64,000 bases of DNA. It comes from Arthrobacter nitroguajacolicus_D (lineage in GTDB: Bacteria; Actinomycetota; Actinomycetes; Actinomycetales; Micrococcaceae). The translations under genes were made by a program, and so were the position numbers. How positions within the stretch are numbered: the stretch's first letter is position 1; every line of letters starts with the position of its first letter. The notes beneath the pieces are model-generated. The model made no database searches. It was not told where the DNA came from and worked only from the letters and a program-made list of their open reading frames with translations. Location of the stretch: assembly GCF_031455195.1 (NCBI RefSeq), contig NZ_JAVDSH010000002.1:1-64000 (forward strand), written 5' to 3'. Below, one piece after another: positions 25,655-32,510 of this stretch.

Positions 25655-26431
25655 TCACGTTGTGCGGGCAATGAACTGCCGGATCCAATCGACGGTTTCG
25701 GGGTGGTCCAAGTGCAGCCCATGACCAGCGCCGGGCACCCTCACCAGAACCGACCGTGGAATGTGCCGACGGAGGAGCCGGGCATTGGGCAATGGCGTGA
25801 GCCGGTCATCAGTGCCATGAAGTATCAGAGTAGGCGACGTGATGTTGCTCAGTTCACTCCAGGCGTCGTGCTCCCGACTCGCTCTGAAATGCCGGGCTTT
25901 GGCCCACGCCGAAGCCGGGGAATTGAAGAAAGCATGCGTCGCGTCAGGATTGCGCTGGGCCCAGTCGGCATCGAAGAACAGCGGTTCCAGCCGGGCCACG
26001 TCGCCGCTCACCAGCGCTTCAAGGGCGGCCTTGCCTGGTTGGGTTTCTGCGTCCGGCCATTTTCCCCCACTGGTTGCGGCAAGGACCAAGGTGCGGATCT
26101 GCTCCGGATGATCGATGGCCAGCCATTGGCCAATGCGCCCACCCATCGAGTGGCCGTAGACATGTGCCGCACCTGCGTCGGCGGCCGCGAGGACAGCTGC
26201 TGCGTCCTGGGCAAGTAGACGGGTGGTGTACCGGCCCGCATCGCCCCGGCCACTTTGTCCGATCCCGCGGTGATCGAAGCGGATGATGCGGTAAAAGCGG
26301 GACAGAAGTTCCGCCGTCGGGCCCCAACCGTCCATGGCCGTTGCCTGTCCGGCGATGAGTAGCATCGGTTCGCCGTCGCCCTCTGAAGTCCAGGCGAGGC
26401 TGGTGCCGTCGGCGGCTTCGGCGAAGTTCAC
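25655..26431 (-). CDS. Alpha/beta-fold hydrolase
   Basis: A 258-residue single-domain hydrolase. The nucleophile elbow is GHSMGG (serine near residue 95), the acid is in LHGTDDRLTPL and the histidine in VPGAGHGLHLDHP. RIIRFDHRGIGQSGRG is the strand and oxyanion-loop region found in esterases, epoxide-hydrolase-like enzymes and 3-oxoadipate enol-lactonase-like proteins. The substrate is not predictable. The GTG start at 26431 is preceded by TACAGT with six bases between, so the transcript is probably leaderless. The small membrane protein gene lies 15 bases upstream on the same strand. Confidence 0.82.
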   Translation of the reverse strand: MNFAEAADGTSLAWTSEGDGEPMLLIAGQATAMDGWGPTAELLSRFYRIIRFDHRGIGQSGRGDAGRYTTRLLAQDAAAVLAAADAGAAHVYGHSMGGRIGQWLAIDHPEQIRTLVLAATSGGKWPDAETQPGKAALEALVSGDVARLEPLFFDADWAQRNPDATHAFFNSPASAWAKARHFRASREHDAWSELSNITSPTLILHGTDDRLTPLPNARLLRRHIPRSVLVRVPGAGHGLHLDHPETVDWIRQFIARTT

Positions 26432-26437
26432 CGTGCC

Positions 26438-26443
26438 ACTGTA
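26438..26443 (-). promoter_or_regulatory. -10 box TACAGT, leaderless type
   Basis: Read on the minus strand, TACAGT is followed by six bases and then the GTG of the alpha/beta hydrolase. It lies between that gene and the end of the small membrane protein gene. Confidence 0.5.
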
Positions 26444-26446
26444 TCC

Positions 26447-26725
26447 CTACTTCCGGATGCTGACCCGGGCGCCGGCGTTTTGGCGCAGCTGCAGCAGGCC
26501 GGCAACGGTCAGCCCGGCGGTGAGTGCGAGGGCTCCCGTCCATAGAGTGAGGCCTGGCAGGTCGTGTATTGCCATTTGGGGGAGCCGCCTGTCAGGTACG
26601 GCGACGACACCGATGAAGGCTCCGACAAGGCCAAAGTAACTCCCGGTCATGAAGCGTTGGTGGGCGCTGATATTGCCTGCGGCGATGGCGTGCAGTGCCA
26701 TGAGGAGTGTCCAGGGCGAAGGCAT
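26447..26725 (-). CDS. Small membrane protein, DUF2306-like remnant
   Basis: A 92-residue protein with two hydrophobic segments (about 28-44 and 58-80). The stretch GNISAHQRFMTGSYFGLVGAFIGV recalls the central part of DUF2306-type membrane proteins, where an H-x-R/Q-x-M motif opens a helix. Those proteins are usually nearly twice as long, so this may be a short family form or a truncation. The ATG is preceded by TAGGCT with six bases between, a good leaderless start. Function unknown. Confidence 0.55.
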   Translation of the reverse strand: MPSPWTLLMALHAIAAGNISAHQRFMTGSYFGLVGAFIGVVAVPDRRLPQMAIHDLPGLTLWTGALALTAGLTVAGLLQLRQNAGARVSIRK

Positions 26726-26731
26726 ACGGCC

Positions 26732-26737
26732 AGCCTA
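26732..26737 (-). promoter_or_regulatory. -10 box TAGGCT, leaderless type
   Basis: On the minus strand TAGGCT lies six bases before the ATG at 26725. The identical hexamer at the same distance drives the divergent arr gene. Confidence 0.5.
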
Positions 26738-26802
26738 GCCGTCAGCGTGGACAGTCCGTCCCGCGTTCGCCGATGTGACCCCGGTCTCTCACGTCGCGGG
26801 AT

Positions 26803-26808
26803 TAGGCT
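26803..26808 (+). promoter_or_regulatory. -10 box TAGGCT of arr, leaderless type
   Basis: TAGGCT is followed by six bases and the GTG at 26815. No ribosome-binding site is present. Confidence 0.55.
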
Positions 26809-26814
26809 GGACCC

Positions 26815-27225
26815 GTGAGTCAACCACATGACGATGGCCCTTTCTTCCACGGCACCAAAGCAGACCTGCGCGACGGCGATCTCCTGACGGCGGGCTACAG
26901 GTCCAACTACCGTCCGGAAGTGGTCATGAACCACATCTACTTCACGGCGCTGCGGGACGGCGCGGGACTTGCCGCTGAACTTGCAGCCGGGGACGGTGAG
27001 CCACGTGTCTACGCCGTGGAACCGACCGGGCCCTTCGAGGATGATCCAAACGTGACAGACAAGAAGTTCCCGGGCAACCCCACCCGTTCGTATCGGAGCA
27101 CTGCTCCTCTCCGCGTGATCGGCGAAGTGACCGACTGGACCCGGCTGACCCCGGAGGCGCTGAGTGCCTGGAAGGAACGCCTGGGCGCGATCCTCGCCGA
27201 TGAGCGCGGCGAGATCATCAACTAG
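26815..27225 (+). CDS. arr: Rifampin ADP-ribosyltransferase
   Basis: A 136-residue enzyme of the Arr family, which transfers ADP-ribose from NAD+ to the C23 hydroxyl of rifamycins and inactivates them. Family motifs are clear: FFHGTKADLRDGDLL at the NAD site, YRSNYRPEVVMNHIYFT, and the conserved block EPTGPFEDDPNVTDKKFPGNPTRSYRS, which includes the catalytic acidic residues, ending in PLRVIGEV. Length matches chromosomal Arr of mycobacteria and other actinobacteria. The GTG start appears leaderless. No mobile element is near, so this looks like an intrinsic gene. Confidence 0.93.
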   Translation: MSQPHDDGPFFHGTKADLRDGDLLTAGYRSNYRPEVVMNHIYFTALRDGAGLAAELAAGDGEPRVYAVEPTGPFEDDPNVTDKKFPGNPTRSYRSTAPLRVIGEVTDWTRLTPEALSAWKERLGAILADERGEIIN

Positions 27226-27246
27226 GTCCTATCCCTGGCCAAACCC

Positions 27247-27654
27247 TCAGGCCCGGAAGAATCCACTGTGCCGTGTCATGGAGGTGTGCGCTGCACTGAT
27301 GAGGTCCGATCGGGCTGCGACGCACCGGTCCGCGGTCTGCCGCAGGGCCGGAAGCGCGTCCGCAGCGTAGTCGAAATGGTCTTCCCGGATCATGGATTCG
27401 ATGGCCCGGCACTGGTGTTCGGTTTCGACGGCTCCAACCATGGCGGAGCTGATCTTCAGGCTGAGGACGGCTGTTGTTGTCTCCTCCTCGTCACCCTGCT
27501 CCACGGCCTCGACGATTCGCTCTACGCGTTCGTGAAGCATTGACAGGTACTTGGTGAGGAACCTCAATGCGGGTGCGGGATCGCCGAGGTCATCGGCCAA
27601 GCTGCGGAGTCGGTCCAGGTCGAGGCCTTCACGGTTGCTTCGCGGTGCGCTCAT
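27247..27654 (-). CDS. Hpt-like protein without the phosphoacceptor histidine
   Basis: A 135-residue, probably all-helical protein resembling histidine-containing phosphotransfer domains. The helix LRSLADDLGDPAPALRFLTKYLSMLHERVERIVEAVEQGD matches the first Hpt helices. The phosphorylation site, usually A-H-x-L-K-G-S-S, reads V63-L64-S65-L66-K67-I68-S69-S70, so the histidine and glycine are replaced. It is therefore unlikely to carry phosphate and may be a binding-only protein. Start at 27654 with GGAAG nine bases upstream. It follows the TasA-like gene on the same strand. Confidence 0.72.
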   Translation of the reverse strand: MSAPRSNREGLDLDRLRSLADDLGDPAPALRFLTKYLSMLHERVERIVEAVEQGDEEETTTAVLSLKISSAMVGAVETEHQCRAIESMIREDHFDYAADALPALRQTADRCVAARSDLISAAHTSMTRHSGFFRA

Positions 27655-27682
27655 CTCCTGGACTTCCTTTCGGACGTGGACC

Positions 27683-27717
27683 GGGGACCGGCCTAAAGGG
27701 CAAACGGGCCGGCCCCC
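27683..27717 (-). terminator. Hairpin between the TasA-like and Hpt-like genes
   Basis: GGGGACCGGCC (27683-27693) pairs with GGCCGGCCCCC (27707-27717) with one mismatch. It could partly terminate after the secreted-protein gene and lower expression of the Hpt-like gene. Confidence 0.5.
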
Positions 27718-27728
27718 GGGGCTTGGGG

Positions 27729-28334
27729 TTACTTGGTGGTTTCGGTGCGTTGGGTGCCGGTGAAGGAGAAGGCGATGGTGGAGGTGGCGCCTTGGAAGGT
27801 GTTGTCCGCGGTGGTGGGGAAGGCGGTGGTGACTTTGAGGTTGTCGGTCTTGGCGTTCGTCAGGGAAGTCAGGTTGTTCAGGACCTTGTTCGCGGCGATC
27901 ACGGGGCCGGAGGCCAGGACGGTGGTTTTGGTGCCGGCGCAGGTGTAGGGGGCTGCGGAACCGGTCCAGGCAACGGAGCAGTTTTCGATGGTCAGCTGCA
28001 GGCCGTTGGTGGTGTCGGTGGTGAGCAGGGACCCGGTGGCGCCGGCGGAGGTGGTGAGGGTGACGTTGTTCAGGTCTGAGTTGCCGGTGTTGGCCAGGGT
28101 GACGAGCTTTTCGACCTTGTCGCCGGGCAGCAGGCCCGCGACGGGTACGTTGAGGGTGTTGTTGGCGCCGGTGCCCAGGGCGATGGTGACCGTTCCTGCG
28201 GTGACTGCCTGGGAGGCGGAGGTGGAGGAGGTGAACGCACCGTAGGTTCCCATGCCGGCCACGGCGGCTGCGGTGCCGACCAGTGCGACGGAAGCGAGGA
28301 TCTTGCCGGAGGTGGTCTTGAGGCTGATGGCCAT
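27729..28334 (-). CDS. TasA/camelysin-like secreted protein
   Basis: A 201-residue exported protein of the TasA/CalY (camelysin) group. A signal peptide with the hydrophobic core ILASVALVGTAAAVAGMGTYGAF is followed by SSTSASQAVTAGTVTIAL, the typical processing site and first strand. The rest is a Thr/Asn/Gly-rich beta sandwich with LANTGNSDLNNVTL and one possible disulfide (ENCSVAW and YTCAG). In Bacillus such proteins form biofilm fibres and are cut by the peptidase SipW. No sipW-like gene lies nearby. The start at 28334 aligns with the signal; GGA lies about 12 bases upstream. Fibre formation is an inference. Confidence 0.78.
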   Translation of the reverse strand: MAISLKTTSGKILASVALVGTAAAVAGMGTYGAFTSSTSASQAVTAGTVTIALGTGANNTLNVPVAGLLPGDKVEKLVTLANTGNSDLNNVTLTTSAGATGSLLTTDTTNGLQLTIENCSVAWTGSAAPYTCAGTKTTVLASGPVIAANKVLNNLTSLTNAKTDNLKVTTAFPTTADNTFQGATSTIAFSFTGTQRTETTK

Positions 28335-28500
28335 GGGAATCAGTGTCCTTTCGGTAGGCCACCGTGAGACCGGCCGGCCAGTTCTTCCAGCCTCTCTGGC
28401 TGACAAGAACTACTGTGCCGGGCCACCCTCAAGAACCAATCCTGCAAAACCGCAACAGTCCCTCAGGAAAACCTCAAGACTTTTTGCCACCAAACGCAAA

Positions 28501-28529
28501 CGGTGCCTCCCCACATTGGGGAGGCACCG
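28501..28529 (-). terminator. Terminator of the SDR gene
   Basis: CGGTGCCTCCCC (28501-28512) pairs perfectly with GGGGAGGCACCG (28518-28529). It lies 26 bases past the SDR stop, with TTTGCG following on the minus strand. Confidence 0.85.
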
Positions 28530-28554
28530 GCGTCGTCATTCAGTTGAAGCAGTC

Positions 28555-29448
28555 CTACGGTGTGGGGGTACCGCCGTTGACATTCAGCGTCTCGCCCACC
28601 ACGTAGCTGGATTCAGGCGAGGCGAGGAAAACATAGGCAGGGGCGAGTTCGGCCGGTTGGCCGGCGCGACCCAGAGGAGTCGACTGGCCGAATTCAGGCA
28701 GTTCCTCTTTCGGCTGTCCGCTGCTGACCTGCAGCGGCGTCCAGATCGGTCCTGGAGCCACCGCGTTCACCCGGATCCCCTTGGGCGCAAGTTGCTGCGC
28801 CAGGCCCTTGGTGAAGTTGTTGATGCTTGCCTTGGTGGTGGCGTAATCCACCAGCGTCGGCGAGGGGTTGTATGCCTGGATGGACGTGGTGTTGATGATG
28901 GTTGAGCCTGGCTGCAGGTGGGGGAGCGCGGCCTTGGTCAGCCAGAACATCGCGTACACGTTGGTCTTCTGCGTGTGGTCGAACTGCTCGTCCGTGATGT
29001 CGGCGAGCTCCTTCTGGGCCACCTGCTTGCCGGCGTTGTTGACCAGAATGTCTACCCCGCCCAACACGGCGACGGCGGTGTCCACGAGTTCCTGGCAGGT
29101 GCTGGAGTCCTTGAGGTCGCCGGGAACTTTCACGGCCTTGCGGCCCGCGGCTTCGATGAGGTTGGCGATCCTGGCGGCGTCCTCTTCCTCTTCGGGCAGG
29201 TAGGAAAGAACGACGTCGGCTCCCTCGCGTGCGAAGGCGATGGCGGTAGCGGCTCCGATGCCGGAGTCGGCCCCGGTGATGATCGCTTTGCGTCCTTCCA
29301 GACGCCCCGTTCCCCGGTAGCTTTCTTCGCCTAGGTCCGCCTTCGGCGTCAGTTCCGCGTCCAGGCCGGGCTCAGGCTGGTGCTGCTTGGGCGGGGAGAT
29401 GTGCTCGTAGGCGGTGACCGGGTTTCGGAAGGTGTACTGGTCAGTCAT
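28555..29448 (-). CDS. SDR oxidoreductase, YdaD/YhdF-like stress type
   Basis: A 297-residue short-chain dehydrogenase with the long N-terminal extension (PVTAYEHISPPKQHQPEPGLDAEL) seen in Bacillus general-stress SDRs. The cofactor motif is TGADSGIGAATAIAF, with NNAGKQ next. The catalytic Tyr and Lys lie in LVDYATTKASI. The ending GETLNVNGGTPTP is typical. NADP(H) or NAD(H) preference and substrate are not clear. It has its own terminator and is probably monocistronic. Confidence 0.88.
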   Translation of the reverse strand: MTDQYTFRNPVTAYEHISPPKQHQPEPGLDAELTPKADLGEESYRGTGRLEGRKAIITGADSGIGAATAIAFAREGADVVLSYLPEEEEDAARIANLIEAAGRKAVKVPGDLKDSSTCQELVDTAVAVLGGVDILVNNAGKQVAQKELADITDEQFDHTQKTNVYAMFWLTKAALPHLQPGSTIINTTSIQAYNPSPTLVDYATTKASINNFTKGLAQQLAPKGIRVNAVAPGPIWTPLQVSSGQPKEELPEFGQSTPLGRAGQPAELAPAYVFLASPESSYVVGETLNVNGGTPTP

Positions 29449-29563
29449 GGTGGTCCTCCTGGTCCTTCATCATGCAACTCGGGCAAAAAAGCTAAGTAGG
29501 CTTACGATTTCTACCTTAGGCACGTGGAGGTGTACGTGCCAAGTCGCAGGCGGATAACCCCGT

Positions 29564-30643
29564 CTATGCCGCCGAGTGAACGGCGACGGAAGCACGTTCA
29601 ACAGCCGGGCATTCGATTTTCAAGGCAGCACCGTCCGGGGCTGCCTCCAAGCCCAGGAGCATGCGGACACCGGCCGCCCCCAGTTCGTAGTGGGGTAACG
29701 ATACGGTGGACAGCGGCGGCCGAAGGTGAGCCGCGATGACTTCCTGGTTGTCGAACCCCACCACGGCGATGTCGCCCGGGATGGACAGTCCGTTCTCCCG
29801 TAGGCCGTCGTACAGGCCCATGGCCATGCGGTCGTTGTAGCAGTAGACAGCGGATACGTCTCGTTTCAAGAGCTCTGCGGTAGCGCCGTAACCGCCTTCC
29901 TGGTCCGGGTAGGCCTCAAGAACTAGGGCGGGGTCGAACGGTATGCCCGCGGCCTCAAGCGCTGCACGGTAGCCTGCGAGCCGTCCGTCCTTCGCCGGGG
30001 CGGGGGTTGTGGTGTTGATGAAGGCGATGCGGCGGTGGCCTCCACGGAGGAGGATGTCCGTTGCTGATTGGCCGCCTTGGGCTTCATCAGGGACCACCGC
30101 CCGGGCAGATGGTGAATCCGGCGAGAAGCAGTTGACCAGGACAAAGTCGGATTCCCGCAACGTCGACGGAACAGCAGTGGGCCGGTGGAACCAGGTGGAG
30201 TACAGGATGCCGCGGACCTTGTACTCCAGCATCATGGCGATGGCGTCTTTTTCCAGGTCGAGGTTGCCTTCGGTGTTGGCGATCAGGAGCGCGTACCCGT
30301 GCTTCCAGGCTTCGTCCTGCGCCCCGTGGATGATTTGGCCCGCGAAGGGGGTGGTGGCAACTCCGTCGGCAACCAGCCCGATGAACTTTGAGGTTCCACT
30401 GACGAGGTTCTTGGCCATCGCATTGGGGCGGTATCCAAGCTGTCGAATGGCATCGTTGACGCGCTGGCGGGTTTCGTCTGCGATGCGCGCGTTCTTTTTC
30501 TTGTTGATTACCAGGGAAACTGTGGCCGTGGAAACGCCGGCTGCTTCTGCGACTTCGCGGAGGGTCACTGGATGGGCGCGGTCCATTTTGACAGGAACGC
30601 CGGGGGTGGCCGCGTTGCCTGGATTTTTCTCCTGCGAAATCAT
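29564..30643 (-). CDS. LacI-family regulator of the levan locus
   Basis: A 359-residue LacI/GalR regulator. The HTH is VTLREVAEAAGVSTATVSLVI (about residues 26-46), followed by a hinge and a sugar-binding-protein-like sensor domain. The ATG at 30643 has GGAGGA seven bases upstream. The ATG at 30685 overlaps the permease stop in an ATGA junction and is an alternative that would add 14 residues. It closes the operon GH32, binding protein, two permeases, regulator. The three sites with core CTAAARCGYTTGA at 35348-35443 are its probable operators. A fructose anhydride or fructoside is the likely inducer. Confidence 0.87.
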   Translation of the reverse strand: MISQEKNPGNAATPGVPVKMDRAHPVTLREVAEAAGVSTATVSLVINKKKNARIADETRQRVNDAIRQLGYRPNAMAKNLVSGTSKFIGLVADGVATTPFAGQIIHGAQDEAWKHGYALLIANTEGNLDLEKDAIAMMLEYKVRGILYSTWFHRPTAVPSTLRESDFVLVNCFSPDSPSARAVVPDEAQGGQSATDILLRGGHRRIAFINTTTPAPAKDGRLAGYRAALEAAGIPFDPALVLEAYPDQEGGYGATAELLKRDVSAVYCYNDRMAMGLYDGLRENGLSIPGDIAVVGFDNQEVIAAHLRPPLSTVSLPHYELGAAGVRMLLGLEAAPDGAALKIECPAVERASVAVHSAA

Positions 30644-30681
30644 CTGTCCTCCACCAGGAGTATATCCGCCTGTGTTAGCGG

Positions 30682-31584
30682 TCATCCCTTGGTCGCCCCG
30701 CTTTCAAGGCCCTGGATCATTGCCTTATTCAGGACGAGGAAAACCAGGAGCAATGGCGTGATGGTCACGCACACGGCGGCGAAGGTGGCCGTCCAGTCAA
30801 CCTTGCCCATGGCCCCGATGTAGTTTTGCAGGCCCAACGGAATGGTCTTCAATTCCTCCGAGAGGACAAAGGTGTTGGCGAAGATGAAGTCGTTCCAGAT
30901 AAAGATGCTGTTGACCAGGACCACTGTGACCACTGTGTTCAAAGACAACGGCAGGGTGATGAGACCGAAAATCCGGTATGGTCCGGCGCCGTCCAAGGAA
31001 GCGGCTTCGTAGGTTTCGCGGGGAATGTACTCGAAGAAGGATGAGAACAGGTATATCGACATCGGCAGGGCAAACCCGGCCAGCGGGATAATCATCGATT
31101 GGTAGGTGTCCAGCAGATTCACGGTTGAGTAATCGATGAAGAGCGGGACAAGTGCGATTTGGACGGGAACAATAATCCCAACCAGGAACAGGCCGCGCAC
31201 AAACCTGCTGAAACGGAAGCCCAAAACCTGGATGGCGTAGGCGGCCATCATCCCAAACAAGACAATGAGTACGTTGGCACCCATGGTCACGATGAAACTG
31301 TTCAGGATATTCCGGCCCAGGTCTCCCGTTTCGAACGCCCGTGCGTAGTTCTCCCATGTGAGGGAACCTGGCAGGGCAAACGGGTCTCCCGTGGCGAAGT
31401 CCTGTTCGGTGCGAAGGCTGGTGAGGAACAGCCATGCGAGTGGGTAGACCTGGACGATCACGATGAGCATGATCAGGACCCGTGACAGGGTCCGGTACAG
31501 GCTGGGCTTGCGGCGTCGAGGCTTGGATACTTGTGCCGGCGGCGCGGCGGTGGGGGTGCTGGCCGGGGCTGTCTGGGCGATCAT
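30682..31584 (-). CDS. Sugar ABC transporter permease, MalG-like
   Basis: A 300-residue CUT1 permease with six membrane segments. The coupling loop EAASLDGAGPYRIFGLITLPLS is the EAA motif. A Pro/Ala-rich cytosolic N-terminus of about 25 residues precedes the first helix (LIMLIVIVQVYPLAWLF). It starts within the stop of the upstream permease (ATGA) and is cotranscribed. It forms the import channel of the levan locus with the product of 31581-32462. Confidence 0.92.
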   Translation of the reverse strand: MIAQTAPASTPTAAPPAQVSKPRRRKPSLYRTLSRVLIMLIVIVQVYPLAWLFLTSLRTEQDFATGDPFALPGSLTWENYARAFETGDLGRNILNSFIVTMGANVLIVLFGMMAAYAIQVLGFRFSRFVRGLFLVGIIVPVQIALVPLFIDYSTVNLLDTYQSMIIPLAGFALPMSIYLFSSFFEYIPRETYEAASLDGAGPYRIFGLITLPLSLNTVVTVVLVNSIFIWNDFIFANTFVLSEELKTIPLGLQNYIGAMGKVDWTATFAAVCVTITPLLLVFLVLNKAMIQGLESGATKG

Positions 31585-32462
31585 GAGTCTGCCTTCCGCT
31601 TGAGCATGAACAGGATGAGGCCGACGGCGACGAGGCACTCGATCACGATGAACACGGAGATGGTACTTGCGTACCCGAAATCGGTACTGGTGAATGCTGT
31701 CTTGTACATGTAGGTAGTCAGCAGCTCGGACGATTGACCCGGGCCTCCGTTGGTCATCAGGTAGGGGATATCGAACCCACGCAGGCCATAGGTGGTGGCC
31801 ATGATGGTGGTGGTGATCCATACCGGGCGGATGTACGGGAACCGGATCTTCGTGAACAGCGTCCACTTGGAAGCGCCATCGAGGACCGCCGCTTCTTCGA
31901 GCTCCTTGGGTACGGCGATGAGGGCCGCATAAATGATGAGCATGTAGAGACCCGTGAAGCGCCAGCCTTCCGGCGCGGACACAGCTGCCAGGACGGTGTT
32001 CACATCAGAGAGCCACGCCCGCTCCAGGGACCCCAGGCCTACCCAGTGCAGCAACTGGTTCAGCAGGCCCACTGGGTCGATCGAGTAAATGCGCACGAAG
32101 AGGAACGCGATGGCTACGGTCGAGATGACGGCGGGCAGCAGGTAGAGCGTCTTGATGAGTTCCCGGCCGCGGCGCAGGGAGGTCAACAGGCTGGCAACCA
32201 CCAGCGCGCCGCCGAGTTGCAGGACCAGGCAGATGGCCAGGTAAAGCAGGGCATTGAAGAATGAGCGCCAGAAAATGTCATCAGCAGTGAGCATCCTGAC
32301 GTAGTTCGCCAGCCCGACGAACTCCATGTCGCTGATGCCGTTCCACGAGAAGAAGCTCAGGAACAGGGACTGGAGGATCGGGAAGAGAACGGCTGCGCAA
32401 TAGAGCAGGAGTGGCGGGAGCAGGAACACCAGGACTGATGTCCTTGACCTGTTGGGAAGCAT
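31581..32462 (-). CDS. Sugar ABC transporter permease, MalF/UgpA-like
   Basis: A 293-residue CUT1 permease with six membrane segments. The first helix is VFLLPPLLLYCAAVLFPILQSL, and the EAA coupling loop is EEAAVLDGASKWTLFTKIRFPYIRP. It lies downstream of the binding-protein gene, past a hairpin at 32478-32502 that may reduce its expression relative to the binding protein. Confidence 0.92.
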   Translation of the reverse strand: MLPNRSRTSVLVFLLPPLLLYCAAVLFPILQSLFLSFFSWNGISDMEFVGLANYVRMLTADDIFWRSFFNALLYLAICLVLQLGGALVVASLLTSLRRGRELIKTLYLLPAVISTVAIAFLFVRIYSIDPVGLLNQLLHWVGLGSLERAWLSDVNTVLAAVSAPEGWRFTGLYMLIIYAALIAVPKELEEAAVLDGASKWTLFTKIRFPYIRPVWITTTIMATTYGLRGFDIPYLMTNGGPGQSSELLTTYMYKTAFTSTDFGYASTISVFIVIECLVAVGLILFMLKRKADS

Positions 32463-32477
32463 GGTGGGCCTTTCGCG

Positions 32478-32502
32478 GCGGGGGGCTTTTGCAGCCCCCC
32501 GC
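32478..32502 (-). terminator. Attenuator-like hairpin after the binding-protein gene
   Basis: A perfect 10-bp stem, GCGGGGGGCT (32478-32487) against AGCCCCCCGC (32493-32502), with a 5-nt loop. Such hairpins often leave more binding-protein mRNA than permease mRNA in importer operons. Confidence 0.6.
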
Positions 32503-32510
32503 GCTTGTGT

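Noticed and set aside
26815..27225. arr as part of an acquired resistance cassette
   Set aside because: No integron attC site, transposase or base-composition shift is visible; chromosomal arr is common in actinobacteria.
27655..28362. Long reading frame joining the TasA-like region to the Hpt-like protein
   Set aside because: The part upstream of 27654 is an out-of-frame reading of the TasA-like gene, rich in His, Arg and Pro; the real Hpt-like gene starts at 27654.
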